From CAXTKD01 sp964244885 (GTDB lineage: Bacteria > Pseudomonadota > Alphaproteobacteria > Sphingomonadales > Sphingomonadaceae): a stretch of 64,000 nt of DNA. Under the pieces are notes generated by a model. It had not been told where the DNA came from. It searched no databases and saw only the letters and a list, made by a program, of their open reading frames with translations. Position numbers and translations under genes: made by a program. Location: assembly GCA_964244885.1 (NCBI GenBank), contig CAXTKD010000013.1, forward strand, positions 1-64,000, given 5' to 3'. Shown piece after piece: positions 9,595 to 18,942 of this stretch. The stretch's first letter is position 1, and each line of letters opens with the position of its first letter.

Positions 9595-11732
9595 TCGGCG
9601 GCCTCGCTCAATCCCTCGGGCGGCATGTTGTGGCCGAGCAATTTCAGCACCTCCTCCGCCGCCTCGACCAAATTGGTCCCCGGCCCGAAGATCGCCTGCA
9701 CGCCCGCCGCGCGCAGCATCTCGTAATCCTGCGCCGGAATGACGCCGCCGGCGATCACCTTGATGTCGGCGCGCCCGGCGTCCTTCAAATGCCCGATCAG
9801 CTCGGGGATGAGCGTCTTGTGCCCGGCGGCGAGGCTCGATGCACCGATGACGTCGACATCGCTGTCGATCGCCAGCTTCGCCGCCTCCTCGGGCGTCTGG
9901 AACAGCGGCCCCGGCACGACATCGAACCCCAGGTCGCCGAACATCGAGCTGACGAGATTGGCGCCGCGGTCGTGCCCGTCCTGCCCCATCTTGGCGACCA
10001 GCATGCGGGGCTTGCGCCCCAGCCGCCGCTCGGTCGCCGCGACTCCGTCCTCGAGCCGCGCCCAGCGCGCGTCGTCGGTATAGGCGCCGCCGTAGATGCC
10101 GCTGACCGGCGTCGGGCTGGTGCCGTAGCGCCCGAACACATCCTCCATCGCCGACGAGATCTCGCCGAGCGAGCAGCGCGCCCGCGCCGCCTCGACCGCC
10201 AGCGCCAGCAGATTGGCCGAGCCCTTGGCCCCCTCGCGCAGCACATCGAGCGCCGCTTGGCACCTGGCGGGATCGCGCGCCGCCTTCATCCTCTCAAGCC
10301 GCGCAACCTGCCCGGCGCGCACCGCATGGTTGTCGACGTCGAGGATGTCGATCGGGTCCTGCTCATTGAGCTTGTACTTGTTGACCCCGACGATGACGTC
10401 CTCGCCGCGGTCGACGCGCGCCTGCCGGGCGGCGGACGCCTCCTCGATCATCGCCTTGGGCCAGCCGGCGGCGACGGCGTTCGCCATCCCGCCTTCGGCC
10501 TCGACGCGTTCGATGATCTCCCACGCCTTGTCGACCAGCTCGGCGGTCAGCGCCTCGACATAATAGGAGCCGCCCAGCGGATCGACGACCTTGGTGATCC
10601 CGGTCTCCTCCTGAAGCACCAACTGCGTGTTGCGCGCGATGCGGGCGGAGAAGTCGGTCGGCAGCGCGATCGCCTCGTCCAGCGCGTTGGTGTGGAGCGA
10701 CTGCGTGCCGCCGAGCGCCGCCGCCAGCGCCTCGACGGTGGTTCGGATGACGTTGTTGTAGGGGTCCTGCTCCTGCAGCGACACGCCGCTCGTCTGGCAG
10801 TGCGTGCGCAGCATCTTCGAGCGCTCGTCCTTCGCGCCGAGTTCGGTCATCACCCGGTGCCACAGCGTCCGCGCTGCGCGCAGCTTCGCGACCTCCATGA
10901 AGAAGTTCATGCCGATCGCGAAGAAGAAGGAGAGGCGCCCCGCGAAGGCGTCGATGTCGAGCCCCGCCGCCATCGCGGCGCGCGCATACTCCCGCCCGTC
11001 GGCGATGGTGAAGGCCAGCTCCTGGACCTGCGTCGCACCGGCTTCCTGCATGTGATAGCCGCTGATCGAGATCGAGTTGAACTTCGGCATCTCGGCGGAG
11101 GTGTAGGCGATGATGTCCGCGATGATCCGCATGCTGGGCGCTGGCGGATAGATGTAGGTGTTGCGGACCATGAACTCCTTCAGGATGTCGTTCTGGATGG
11201 TCCCGTCGAGTGCGCTGCGCGGCACCCCCTGCTCCTCGCCCGCGACGATGAAGAAGGCGAGGATCGGGATCACCGCGCCGTTCATCGTCATCGAGACCGA
11301 CATCTGATCGAGCGGGATTCCGTCGAACAGGATCTTCATGTCCTCGACCGAATCGATCGCGACGCCCGCCTTGCCGACGTCGCCGGTAACGCGCGGATGG
11401 TCGCTGTCGTAGCCGCGGTGGGTCGCGAGATCGAAGGCGACCGACAGCCCCTTCTGCCCGCCTTTCAAATTACGCTGGTAGAAGGCGTTCGACTCCTCGG
11501 CGGTCGAGAAGCCGGCGTACTGCCGGATCGTCCATGGCCGCCCGGCATACATGCTGGCGCGCACTCCGCGTGTGAAGGGCGCGAACCCCGGTAGGCCCGG
11601 ATCGGTGGTGACGTCCTCGGCCGTGTACAGCGGCTTGACGTCAATGCCCTCGGGCGTCGCCCAGGTCAGGTCCCTGCCCTTGACCTCCTTGGCGGCGAGC
11701 GCCTGCCAGTCCGCGATGGTCTTGTCGGTCAT
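9591..11732 (-). CDS. scpA: Methylmalonyl-CoA mutase, large single-chain form
   Basis: 713 residues: adenosylcobalamin enzyme interconverting methylmalonyl-CoA and succinyl-CoA in propionate, odd-chain and branched-chain degradation. Seen: the N-terminal TIM barrel with [16 protein letters not shown] and the substrate-binding region [14 protein letters not shown], and a C-terminal B12 domain with DGHDRGAN (DxHxxG ligand) and GGVIPAQDY. It has the length and domain order of catalytic homodimer/MutB-type subunits; no small subunit is nearby. The start is ATG 11732 with AGGAGA 6 bases ahead; a GTG one codon earlier is less well spaced. Confidence 0.96.
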   Translation of the reverse strand: MTDKTIADWQALAAKEVKGRDLTWATPEGIDVKPLYTAEDVTTDPGLPGFAPFTRGVRASMYAGRPWTIRQYAGFSTAEESNAFYQRNLKGGQKGLSVAFDLATHRGYDSDHPRVTGDVGKAGVAIDSVEDMKILFDGIPLDQMSVSMTMNGAVIPILAFFIVAGEEQGVPRSALDGTIQNDILKEFMVRNTYIYPPAPSMRIIADIIAYTSAEMPKFNSISISGYHMQEAGATQVQELAFTIADGREYARAAMAAGLDIDAFAGRLSFFFAIGMNFFMEVAKLRAARTLWHRVMTELGAKDERSKMLRTHCQTSGVSLQEQDPYNNVIRTTVEALAAALGGTQSLHTNALDEAIALPTDFSARIARNTQLVLQEETGITKVVDPLGGSYYVEALTAELVDKAWEIIERVEAEGGMANAVAAGWPKAMIEEASAARQARVDRGEDVIVGVNKYKLNEQDPIDILDVDNHAVRAGQVARLERMKAARDPARCQAALDVLREGAKGSANLLALAVEAARARCSLGEISSAMEDVFGRYGTSPTPVSGIYGGAYTDDARWARLEDGVAATERRLGRKPRMLVAKMGQDGHDRGANLVSSMFGDLGFDVVPGPLFQTPEEAAKLAIDSDVDVIGASSLAAGHKTLIPELIGHLKDAGRADIKVIAGGVIPAQDYEMLRAAGVQAIFGPGTNLVEAAEEVLKLLGHNMPPEGLSEAAE

Positions 11733-11888
11733 CACCGTCTCCTGCCGCCGCTATAAAAGCCTTCGCCCGCGCTTACCAACCTACGTTCGCAGTGAGCCTG
11801 TCGAACCGCGCGGCAGGCGAGGCACGTCGTCCGAAGTGACACTTGTGCTTGAACATGTTAGTTTGTGTACATCTCGATGGAGCGAATG

Positions 11889-12149
11889 ATGACGGCCAGC
11901 ACGACGATGACGATCCGGGTCTCTCCCGCTCTCAAGGAAAAGCTCGGGCGGCTCGCGCTGGACACACGGCGCAGCCGCTCCTTCCTCGCCGCCGAGGCAG
12001 TGACCGCCTATGTCGATCGCGAGCTGGAAATCATCGCCGGCATCCAGCGCGGCCTTGCCGATGTCGCGGCCGGCCGCGTCGTTCCCAACGCGCAGGTGAT
12101 GGCGGAAGCCCGCCGGATCGTCGAGGACGCCCGGCAAGCGCGGGGATGA
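11889..12149 (+). CDS. Ribbon-helix-helix antitoxin
   Basis: 86 residues. The N-terminus TMTIRVSPALKEKLGRLALDTRRSRSFLAAEAV is a ribbon-helix-helix DNA-binding fold of the CopG/ParD kind; the acidic helical C-terminus would wrap the toxin. It overlaps the toxin gene by ATGA (12146-12149). The start ATG 11889 is 6 bases after GGAG; ATGs at 11877 and 11886 and a GTG at 11865 are possible. Small palindromes AACATGTT and TGTACA lie 15-35 bases upstream and could be the autoregulatory operator. The upstream 20 bases also carry a half-copy of a REP-like arm (near 11784-11806). Confidence 0.85.
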   Translation: MTASTTMTIRVSPALKEKLGRLALDTRRSRSFLAAEAVTAYVDRELEIIAGIQRGLADVAAGRVVPNAQVMAEARRIVEDARQARG

Positions 12150-12442
12150 AGCCGGTCGTCTGGTCGGACGACGCACGAAGCGACTATCTCGACATCCTGC
12201 GCCATATCGCCTGCGACGATCCGCGCGCCGCCGAAACGGTCTGCGACGCAGTCGAGCGCGCGGCGGAGAGTCTGGGAACCCGTGCCACCGGCCGCCCCGG
12301 CCGCGTCCACGGAACCTACGAAAAGTCGGTCACGCGCCTGCATTACGTCATCGCCTATGCGATCGCGGGCGACGGCGCCGTCGCGATCCTCCGAGTCATC
12401 CACACCGCCCGCGATTGGCGTCCCGGCACATGGCCGGCCTGA
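12146..12442 (+). CDS. ParE/RelE-family toxin
   Basis: 98 residues. The pattern VVWSDDARSDYLDILRHIA, GRPGRVHGTYEKSV and YVIAYAI...VAILRVIHTARDW is that of ParE/RelE toxins (gyrase poison or ribosome-dependent endonuclease). The ending R-x-W is common in this superfamily. It is translationally coupled to the antitoxin. Whether the target is gyrase or mRNA cannot be told from sequence alone. The ParD-like RHH partner favours ParE. Confidence 0.86.
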   Translation: MKPVVWSDDARSDYLDILRHIACDDPRAAETVCDAVERAAESLGTRATGRPGRVHGTYEKSVTRLHYVIAYAIAGDGAVAILRVIHTARDWRPGTWPA

Positions 12443-12452
12443 TTATAGCCGA

Positions 12453-13433
12453 CTAGGCCGCCTCCCGCGCATGGATCGCCCGCCACGTCGACGGCGACAC
12501 CCCGAACGCCCGCGTGAAGGCGCGGGTCAGCCGGTCGGCGCTGCCGAATCCCGCCACCGCCGCCGCCCGCTTCAACGGCGCGCCCTCGCCGAGCAGCGTC
12601 CGCGCGCGGTCGAGCCGCAGCGCTTCGACGAACGCCGCGGGGGTTTTCTTCGTCGCGGCGGTGAAGCGGCGGTGGAAGGTGCGCGGGCTTTGCCCGGCGC
12701 GCCCGGCCAGTTCCTCGATGTCGAGCGGCCGGTCGAGGTTGTCGGCGATCCAGCCGATCAGCCCGGAATAATCGCCGCCGCCCTGCGCCGCCAGGAGCGC
12801 GCTGAACTGCGACTGGTGCCCGGGCCGCCGCGCATAGAGCACCAGCCGCCGCGCCACGCTGGTCGCGACCGCCGCGCCCAGGTCGCGCTCGACCAGCGCC
12901 AGGCTCATGTCGATGCCCGTGGTGATCCCCGCCGAGGTCCAGAACCGCCCGTCCTCGACGTAGAGCGCCTGGCCGTCGACATCGAGCGCCGGAAAGCGCC
13001 GCGCCAGCTCGTCGACCGATTGCCAGTGAGTCGCCACCCGCCGCCCGTCGAGCAGCTCCCAGGCGGCGAGGACGAAGGCGCCGGTGCACACCGAGCCGAC
13101 GCGCCTGGCGTAGCGCGCTGCCTTCAGCGCCCAGTCGCGCGTCTTCCCGTCGCGGATGAGCTCGCGCAGGCCGCGCTCGTCGCCGCCCGCGATCAGCAGC
13201 GTGCCGACCCGCGCCGGGTCGATCCGCCGCACGCTGGTCGTTCCGATCGTCACGCCGCAATTCGTCGTCACCGCGCCGCCGCGCGCCGAGGCGACGATCA
13301 GCTCATAGGCGCCCGGCGCCTCGTCGCGCGCCGCGCCGAACACCGAGGCCGGCCCGGTCACGTCGAGCACCTGCACGCTGTCGTAGGCGAGGATCACCAC
13401 CGTCCGTGGCACGAATCGGCGGATGTTTGTCAT
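12453..13433 (-). CDS. GlxA-type transcriptional regulator (DJ-1/PfpI + AraC)
   Basis: 326 residues. An N-terminal DJ-1/PfpI-like sensor (VVILAYDSVQVLDVTGPASVF, VGSVCTGAFVLA, residues about 10-185) is fused to a C-terminal AraC helix-turn-helix pair (DIEELAGRAGQSPRTFHRRF and RAAAVAGFGSADRLTRAF). GlxA-like proteins (GbdR, CdhR, ArgR) sense amines or amino-acid derivatives. ATG 13433 best matches the family N-terminus; ATG 13451 and TTG 13469 are in frame. It is divergent from the isonitrile-hydratase-like gene (95 bases between), its most likely target. Confidence 0.9.
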   Translation of the reverse strand: MTNIRRFVPRTVVILAYDSVQVLDVTGPASVFGAARDEAPGAYELIVASARGGAVTTNCGVTIGTTSVRRIDPARVGTLLIAGGDERGLRELIRDGKTRDWALKAARYARRVGSVCTGAFVLAAWELLDGRRVATHWQSVDELARRFPALDVDGQALYVEDGRFWTSAGITTGIDMSLALVERDLGAAVATSVARRLVLYARRPGHQSQFSALLAAQGGGDYSGLIGWIADNLDRPLDIEELAGRAGQSPRTFHRRFTAATKKTPAAFVEALRLDRARTLLGEGAPLKRAAAVAGFGSADRLTRAFTRAFGVSPSTWRAIHAREAA

Positions 13434-13528
13434 TTTCGCCAAATGCGCCATCGGATAGACCGAAATCAAGCCCGGGCCCGTCTCGGTCGTATGGCTTTAC
13501 GAGCGCAGCCGCCCGCAGGAGTTCCGCG

Positions 13529-14200
13529 ATGCCGTACCGAATTGGCTTCCTTCTGTACCCGAACCTCACGCAGCTCGACATGACCGGCCCGGCGCAGGTG
13601 CTGAGCCGGATGTCCGACACCTCGGTCCACTATGTCTGGAAGACGCTCGATCCGGTGCCGAGCGATTGCGGCCTGGCGCTCGCGCCGACCGAGACCTTCG
13701 ACAGCTGCCCGCCGCTCGACATGATCTGCGTCCCCGGCGGTTACGGCTGCACCGCGGTGATGGCCGACGAGGAAGCGCTCGGCTGGCTGCGCGCGCAGGC
13801 GAAGCGCGCGGCCCTTGTCACTAGCGTCTGCACCGGCTCGCTGATCCTCGCCGCCGCCAGGCTGCTCGACGGCTACCGCGCCGGCTGCCACTGGGCCTGG
13901 GGGGACCAGCTGCCGCTGTTCGGCGCGACCTTCGTTCAGGAGCGCACGGTGATCGACCGCGACCGCATCACCGCCGGCGGCGTCACCTCGGGCATCGACT
14001 TCGCCTTCCGGGTCATCGAGCAGCTGCGCGGTCGCGACGAGGCGGAGGCGATCCAGCTCGCGCTCGAATACGACCCCGCCCCGCTCGGCGGCGGCACGCC
14101 CGCGACGGCCCGCCCCGAAATCCTCGCGATGGTCCGCCAGCGAATGGACACACGCCTTGGCCAGCGGCGCGCGGAGATCGCGGCGGTCGCCACAGCCTGA
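13529..14200 (+). CDS. Isonitrile hydratase-like DJ-1/PfpI protein
   Basis: 223 residues closely resembling Pseudomonas isonitrile (isocyanide) hydratase, which adds water to isonitriles to give N-substituted formamides. Seen: D17 (QLDMTGP), the nucleophile elbow VTSVCTGSL with C101 and T102, and the conserved CPPLDMICVPGG, RITAGGVTSGIDFAF and YDPAPLGGG. D17 and C101 fall at exactly the numbers of the characterised Pseudomonas enzyme. Start ATG 13529 has AGGAG 7-8 bases upstream. It is divergent from a GlxA-type regulator. Natural isonitriles from other microbes may be the substrate; other DJ-1 activities are not excluded. Confidence 0.85.
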   Translation: MPYRIGFLLYPNLTQLDMTGPAQVLSRMSDTSVHYVWKTLDPVPSDCGLALAPTETFDSCPPLDMICVPGGYGCTAVMADEEALGWLRAQAKRAALVTSVCTGSLILAAARLLDGYRAGCHWAWGDQLPLFGATFVQERTVIDRDRITAGGVTSGIDFAFRVIEQLRGRDEAEAIQLALEYDPAPLGGGTPATARPEILAMVRQRMDTRLGQRRAEIAAVATA

Positions 14201-14213
14201 TTCACAAGTTCCC

Positions 14214-14288
14214 GTTCGTCCTGAGCTTGTCGAAGGACGAGGCCGCACCGCCGTGCGTGCCACGTGGTTCGACAGGCTCACCACGAAC
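14214..14288. repeat. REP-like paired hairpin, copy A2
   Basis: The left arm (14214-14238) is of the GTCCT/AGGAC type and the right arm (14264-14288) of the GTGGT/ACCAC type, so the arms pair imperfectly with each other while each folds perfectly on its own. It lies between convergent genes. Confidence 0.88.
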
Positions 14289-14302
14289 GGAGGTGGGTGT
14301 GG

Positions 14303-15700
14303 TCAGTCGGACAATTCCGCCAGCCGCTCCCGCACCGCGCTCAAGTCCGCGACGAACTTCCCGAACTCCGCATCGGCATCCTTGGGATCGACCCGCAGCA
14401 AATAGGACGGGTGGACCGTCACCCAGCCCTCGCTCCCGTCGGCGAACGCAATGGGGCTCCCGCGCGTCTTGCCGATCGCCACCACCTTGCCGAGCAGCGC
14501 GCGGGCGGCGGTCGCGCCGAGCGCCACCGTCAGCTTGGGCCTGATCAGCTTGCGCTCGGCCCGCAGCCAGTGGTTGCACGGCACGATCTCGGGCGCCTCG
14601 GGCTTCTGGTGGATGCGCCGCTTGCCGCGCCGCTCGAACTTGAAATGCTTGACCGCGTTGGTGACGTAGGTGGTGGCGCGGTCGATGCCGGCGAGGGCCA
14701 TCGCCTCGTCGAACTTCCGCCCCGCCGGGCCGACGAACGGGTGGCCTGCCAGATCCTCCTGATCCCCCGGCTGCTCGCCGACGAACATCAGCTCGGCATG
14801 CTCCGGGCCCTCGCCGAACACGGTTTGCGTCGCCTCCTTGTACAGGTGGCAGCGCGTGCAACCGAGCGCCGCAGTCCGCGCTTCTGCAAGGCTGCCATAG
14901 TCCGCCTCGTCGGCAACCGGCGCGCGCGCCATTTCGTCCCTCTCGATCATCGCCACGGTGCGCGCCTGCGCGCCCGCGATCAGCGACGGGATCAACGCGG
15001 TCTCGGGCATGTTTTTCCAATATTTCCGCGGCATCTCCTTGGTCATCGCCTTCACCTTCAGGCGCGCCGGATTGAAGATCGAGGCGAAATAGGTCTTCCA
15101 CTGCTCCTCGACCGCGTCGTCGGCGGGCGCCTGGTCGCGGGTGGTGCCGGGCGTGAAGGTGAGGGCCGAGCGATCCCAGTGGACGCAAAGCTCGGGCGTC
15201 AGGATCGACCAGCGCATGTTGGCGAAGCGCTTGACGAAGAACGGCGCGTTGTAGCGGACGATATGATTGTCGGGCTCGAACCAGGCGACGAAGCGCTCGC
15301 CCTCCGGATCGGCGGCCTCGCGGAAGCGGACGAAGGCGCGCATCTTGTGGACGTCGCGGCCCACCTCCTTGGCCATCGCCTGGAGGCGGTGGACGAGCGG
15401 GTCGGCGCGGTCGTCGACGAGCTTTGGGTTGGTGCGGAGGCGTAGCAGCAGGTCATAGAGCAAGGCGAGGCGCTCTGGGTCAGTATGGCAGATCGCGGCG
15501 CGCGCGAGGTCGAGGAAGGCGCGGGGGACCGCGAACATCGGCGCGTCGGTCGCGGGCGGGATGCCGTCCGCCAGCAGGTCGCCGCCCTCGCCCACCTGCC
15601 ACACCACGTCCGACGCGGGAACGCCCGCGCCGGCGAGCGCGCGGGCGGCGTTACGCCAGCCGTCGAAGTCGGCCGGGTCCGAGAGGGTTACGGTCGGCAC
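14303..15700 (-). CDS. udgX: DUF4130-UdgX fusion, uracil-DNA glycosylase family
   Basis: 465 residues. Residues 1 to about 255 match the DUF4130 (TIGR03915) domain that accompanies a radical SAM protein. Residues about 265-465 are a UdgX-type uracil-DNA glycosylase with GEQPGDQEDLAGHPFVGPAG (motif A), TNAVKHFKF, the UdgX-specific KRRIHQ loop (360-365, H364 being the residue that forms the covalent uracil-DNA adduct in studied UdgX) and HPSYLL (motif B). C281, C284 and C375 are probable iron-sulfur ligands; the usual fourth cysteine position reads K-H (351-352). Start is GTG 15700. The radical SAM partner lies 1.9 kb upstream on the same strand. Confidence 0.92.
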   Translation of the reverse strand: MPTVTLSDPADFDGWRNAARALAGAGVPASDVVWQVGEGGDLLADGIPPATDAPMFAVPRAFLDLARAAICHTDPERLALLYDLLLRLRTNPKLVDDRADPLVHRLQAMAKEVGRDVHKMRAFVRFREAADPEGERFVAWFEPDNHIVRYNAPFFVKRFANMRWSILTPELCVHWDRSALTFTPGTTRDQAPADDAVEEQWKTYFASIFNPARLKVKAMTKEMPRKYWKNMPETALIPSLIAGAQARTVAMIERDEMARAPVADEADYGSLAEARTAALGCTRCHLYKEATQTVFGEGPEHAELMFVGEQPGDQEDLAGHPFVGPAGRKFDEAMALAGIDRATTYVTNAVKHFKFERRGKRRIHQKPEAPEIVPCNHWLRAERKLIRPKLTVALGATAARALLGKVVAIGKTRGSPIAFADGSEGWVTVHPSYLLRVDPKDADAEFGKFVADLSAVRERLAELSD

Positions 15701-15720
15701 AAGCGGACCCTTCCGAATCC

Positions 15721-15795
15721 GTTTGTCCTGAGCTTGTCGAAGGACATGGCACGCGCGGCGGTGCGATCTCGTCCTTCGACAAGCTCAGGACGAAC
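15721..15795. repeat. REP-like paired hairpin, copy A3
   Basis: Arms 15721-15745 and 15771-15795, both of the GTCCT/AGGAC type, with a 25-base spacer. It lies between the ABC-2 permease stop and the UdgX start, in what would otherwise be one co-directional run of genes. Confidence 0.88.
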
Positions 15796-15819
15796 GGATT
15801 CCTGTGCGGCTCTCAAGTT

Positions 15820-16577
15820 TCAGGTCCGCAGGCGCCAGCCCGTCCGGAAGATCCAGGCGATGACGGCGACGCACACGGCGAGGAACAGCAGCATCAGCCC
15901 GGCGGACAGCCGGATATCGACATCCGCCACGCCGTAGAACGCCCAGCGCAGGCCGTTCACCAGATAGACGATCGGGTTGAACAAGGTCACCGTCCGCCAC
16001 GGCTCGGGCAGCATGTCGACCGAGTAGAAGGTGCCGCCGAGGAAGGTCAGTGGCGTGATGATCATCAGCGGCACGACCTGCAATTTCTCGAAGCCGTCGG
16101 CCCAGCAGCCGAGGATGAAGCCGAACAGGCAGAAGCTCGCGGTGATCAGCGCGAGGAACAGCACGGCCCAGACCGGGTGTTCGATGTGATAGGGCACGAA
16201 GAAGCGCGCGGTGATCAGGATGACGGCGGCGAGGATCAGCGACTTGGTCGCGGCGGCACCGACATAGCCGAGCAGCGTCTCGACCACCCCGACCGGGGCC
16301 GACAGCAGCTCGTAGATCGTGCCGGTAAAGCGCGGCAAATAGATGCCGAAACTGGCGTTCGAGATGCTCTCCGACAGGATGGTGAGCAGCAGCAGCCCCG
16401 GGATGATGAACGCGCCGTAGGGCACGCCGCCGACCTCCTGCATCCGGCCTCCAATGGCGGAGCCGAAGACGACGAAATAGAGCGAGGTGGTGAGAACCGG
16501 CGTGACGATGCTCTGGAACAGCGTCCGCCAGGTGCGGGCGAGCTCGAACATGTAGATCGCACGGATCGCGGTGAGGT

Positions 16578-16581
<4 letters not shown>
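15820..16581 (-). CDS. ABC-2 type exporter permease
   Basis: 253 residues with six predicted membrane helices and the ABC-2 pattern [21 protein letters not shown]. It is the membrane half of an ABC exporter (drug, polysaccharide or nodulation-factor type, NodJ-like). The ATG overlaps the ATPase stop by 4 bases, so the two are a pair. Substrate unknown. It lies between two DNA-repair genes, which looks like a secondary insertion. Confidence 0.9.
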
Positions 16582-17540
<959 letters not shown>

Positions 17541-17563
17541 GCGCGCTCTCTACGCCACAATCG

Positions 17564-18805
17564 TCACGCCGCGAACAACTCCAGCTGGCTGGCGGGCGTC
17601 ACGAGGCGCTCGCGCAAATCCAGCCGGTCGAGCGTCTTGGGCAGCCAGTCGGCGGCGATCAGGAACGGCCGCACCTTCGATAGCGACACCGTCAGCCGGC
17701 CGACGTCCTTCAGCCGCAACCGCCGCCAGCGCCGCGCCGCGACGATGCGGTCGACCGCCTTCACGCCAAGGCCCGGCACGCGGAGCATCGCCTCGCGCGG
17801 GGCGCGGTTGACGTCGACGGGGAAACGCTCGCGGTTCTTGAGCGCCCAGCTCGTCTTGGGATCGGTGTCGAGCGCGAACATGCCGTCGTCGGTCGCGTCC
17901 TGAACCTCGCCGACGTTGAAACCGTAGAAGCGCAGCAGCCAGTCGGCCTGGTACAGCCGGTGCTCGCGCATCAGCGGCGGGCGGACGAGCGGCAGCACCG
18001 CGCTCGCGTCGGGGATCGGGCTGAACGCGGAATAATAGACGCGCTTGAGCTTGTAGCGCCCATAGAGCGAATTGGCCGAGCCGACAATCGCGCTGTCGTC
18101 CGCGCTATCGGCGCCGACGATCATCTGGGTCGACTGGCCCGCGGGCGCGAACTTGGGCGCCGAGCGGTATTTCCGGACCGCATCCTTGTTGTCGACGATG
18201 GCGTCGCGGAGCTGGCCCATGCTGCCGCGGATGCGCCCGGCGCTCTTCTCCGGCGCGAAGCGGGAGAGGCCGTCCTCGGTCGGCAGCTCGATGTTGATCG
18301 ACAGCCGGTCGGCGTGGCGGCCCGCTTCCTCGATCAGCGCCGGGTCGGCATCGGGGATGGTCTTCAGGTGGATGTAGCCCCGGAAGTCGTGGACCTCGCG
18401 AAGCTCGCGCGCCACCCGCACCAGCTGCTCCATCGTGTAGTTCGACGACTTGATGATGCCGGAGGAGAGGAAAAGCCCCTCGATATAGTTGCGCTTGTAG
18501 AAATCGAGCGTCAGCCGGATCACCTCGTCGGCGGTGAAGCGCGCACGGCGGACGTTCGAGCTCTTGCGGTTGATGCAATAATGGCAGTCGAAGATGCAGC
18601 TGTTGGTCAGCAGGATCTTGAGCAGCGAGATGCAGCGCCCGTCGGGCGCATAGGCGTGGCAGATGCCCATGCCCGCATCGGTCGAGCCGACGCCCGTGCC
18701 GCCGAGCGAGCTGCGCTTGGAGGTACCCGAGGAGGCGCAGGACGCATCGTATTTCGCCGCGTCGGCGAGAATCGCGAGCTTCTCGATCGTGCCAAGTTGC
18801 GGCAT
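17564..18805 (-). CDS. Radical SAM DNA modification/repair protein (TIGR03916 type)
   Basis: 413 residues. The radical SAM cluster motif is C70-C74-C77 (NSCIFDCHYC) and extra cysteines C23, C49 and C58 lie before it. A helix-hairpin-helix DNA-binding motif (about 337-375, LRVPGLGVKAVDRIVAARRW) follows. The last residues are QLELFAA; Q407-F411 resembles the QL[SD]LF sliding-clamp-binding motif. It belongs to the family predicted to act on DNA together with DUF4130/UdgX proteins; the reaction is unknown. ATG 18805 is preceded by AAGGAA, and a GTTC-N7-GTTC LexA-type box overlaps that region. Confidence 0.92.
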   Translation of the reverse strand: MPQLGTIEKLAILADAAKYDASCASSGTSKRSSLGGTGVGSTDAGMGICHAYAPDGRCISLLKILLTNSCIFDCHYCINRKSSNVRRARFTADEVIRLTLDFYKRNYIEGLFLSSGIIKSSNYTMEQLVRVARELREVHDFRGYIHLKTIPDADPALIEEAGRHADRLSINIELPTEDGLSRFAPEKSAGRIRGSMGQLRDAIVDNKDAVRKYRSAPKFAPAGQSTQMIVGADSADDSAIVGSANSLYGRYKLKRVYYSAFSPIPDASAVLPLVRPPLMREHRLYQADWLLRFYGFNVGEVQDATDDGMFALDTDPKTSWALKNRERFPVDVNRAPREAMLRVPGLGVKAVDRIVAARRWRRLRLKDVGRLTVSLSKVRPFLIAADWLPKTLDRLDLRERLVTPASQLELFAA

Positions 18806-18807
18806 TC

Positions 18808-18822
18808 GTTCCTTATATGTTC
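18808..18822 (-). promoter_or_regulatory. LexA-type SOS box of the radical SAM gene
   Basis: GTTCCTTATATGTTC is an exact GTTC-N7-GTTC direct repeat, the LexA operator of alphaproteobacteria, two bases upstream of the start codon and overlapping the ribosome site. The surrounding AT-rich stretch (about 18810-18830) is the best promoter candidate. The match is exact; by chance alone about two such 8-base patterns are expected in 64 kb on both strands, so location and gene function carry much of the weight. Confidence 0.65.
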
Positions 18823-18852
18823 TATATGATCAGAAGTCGAGCGGGCGGATGG

Positions 18853-18942
18853 CCCCCACCCCAACCCCTCCCCTGAAGGAGAGGGGCTTTCCCCCGCGCT
18901 GACCGAAGCCCCTCTCCTTCAGGGGAGGGGTTGGGGTGGGGC
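18853..18942. repeat. Palindromic element B2
   Basis: About 36-base arms (18854-18889 and 18906-18942) starting CCCCACCCCAACCCCTCCCC and containing the inner hairpin CCCCTG-AAGGAGAGGGG. Nearly identical to element B9 at 57168. The last codons of the glycosyltransferase at 18919 (PPQPLP) are read from it. Confidence 0.8.
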
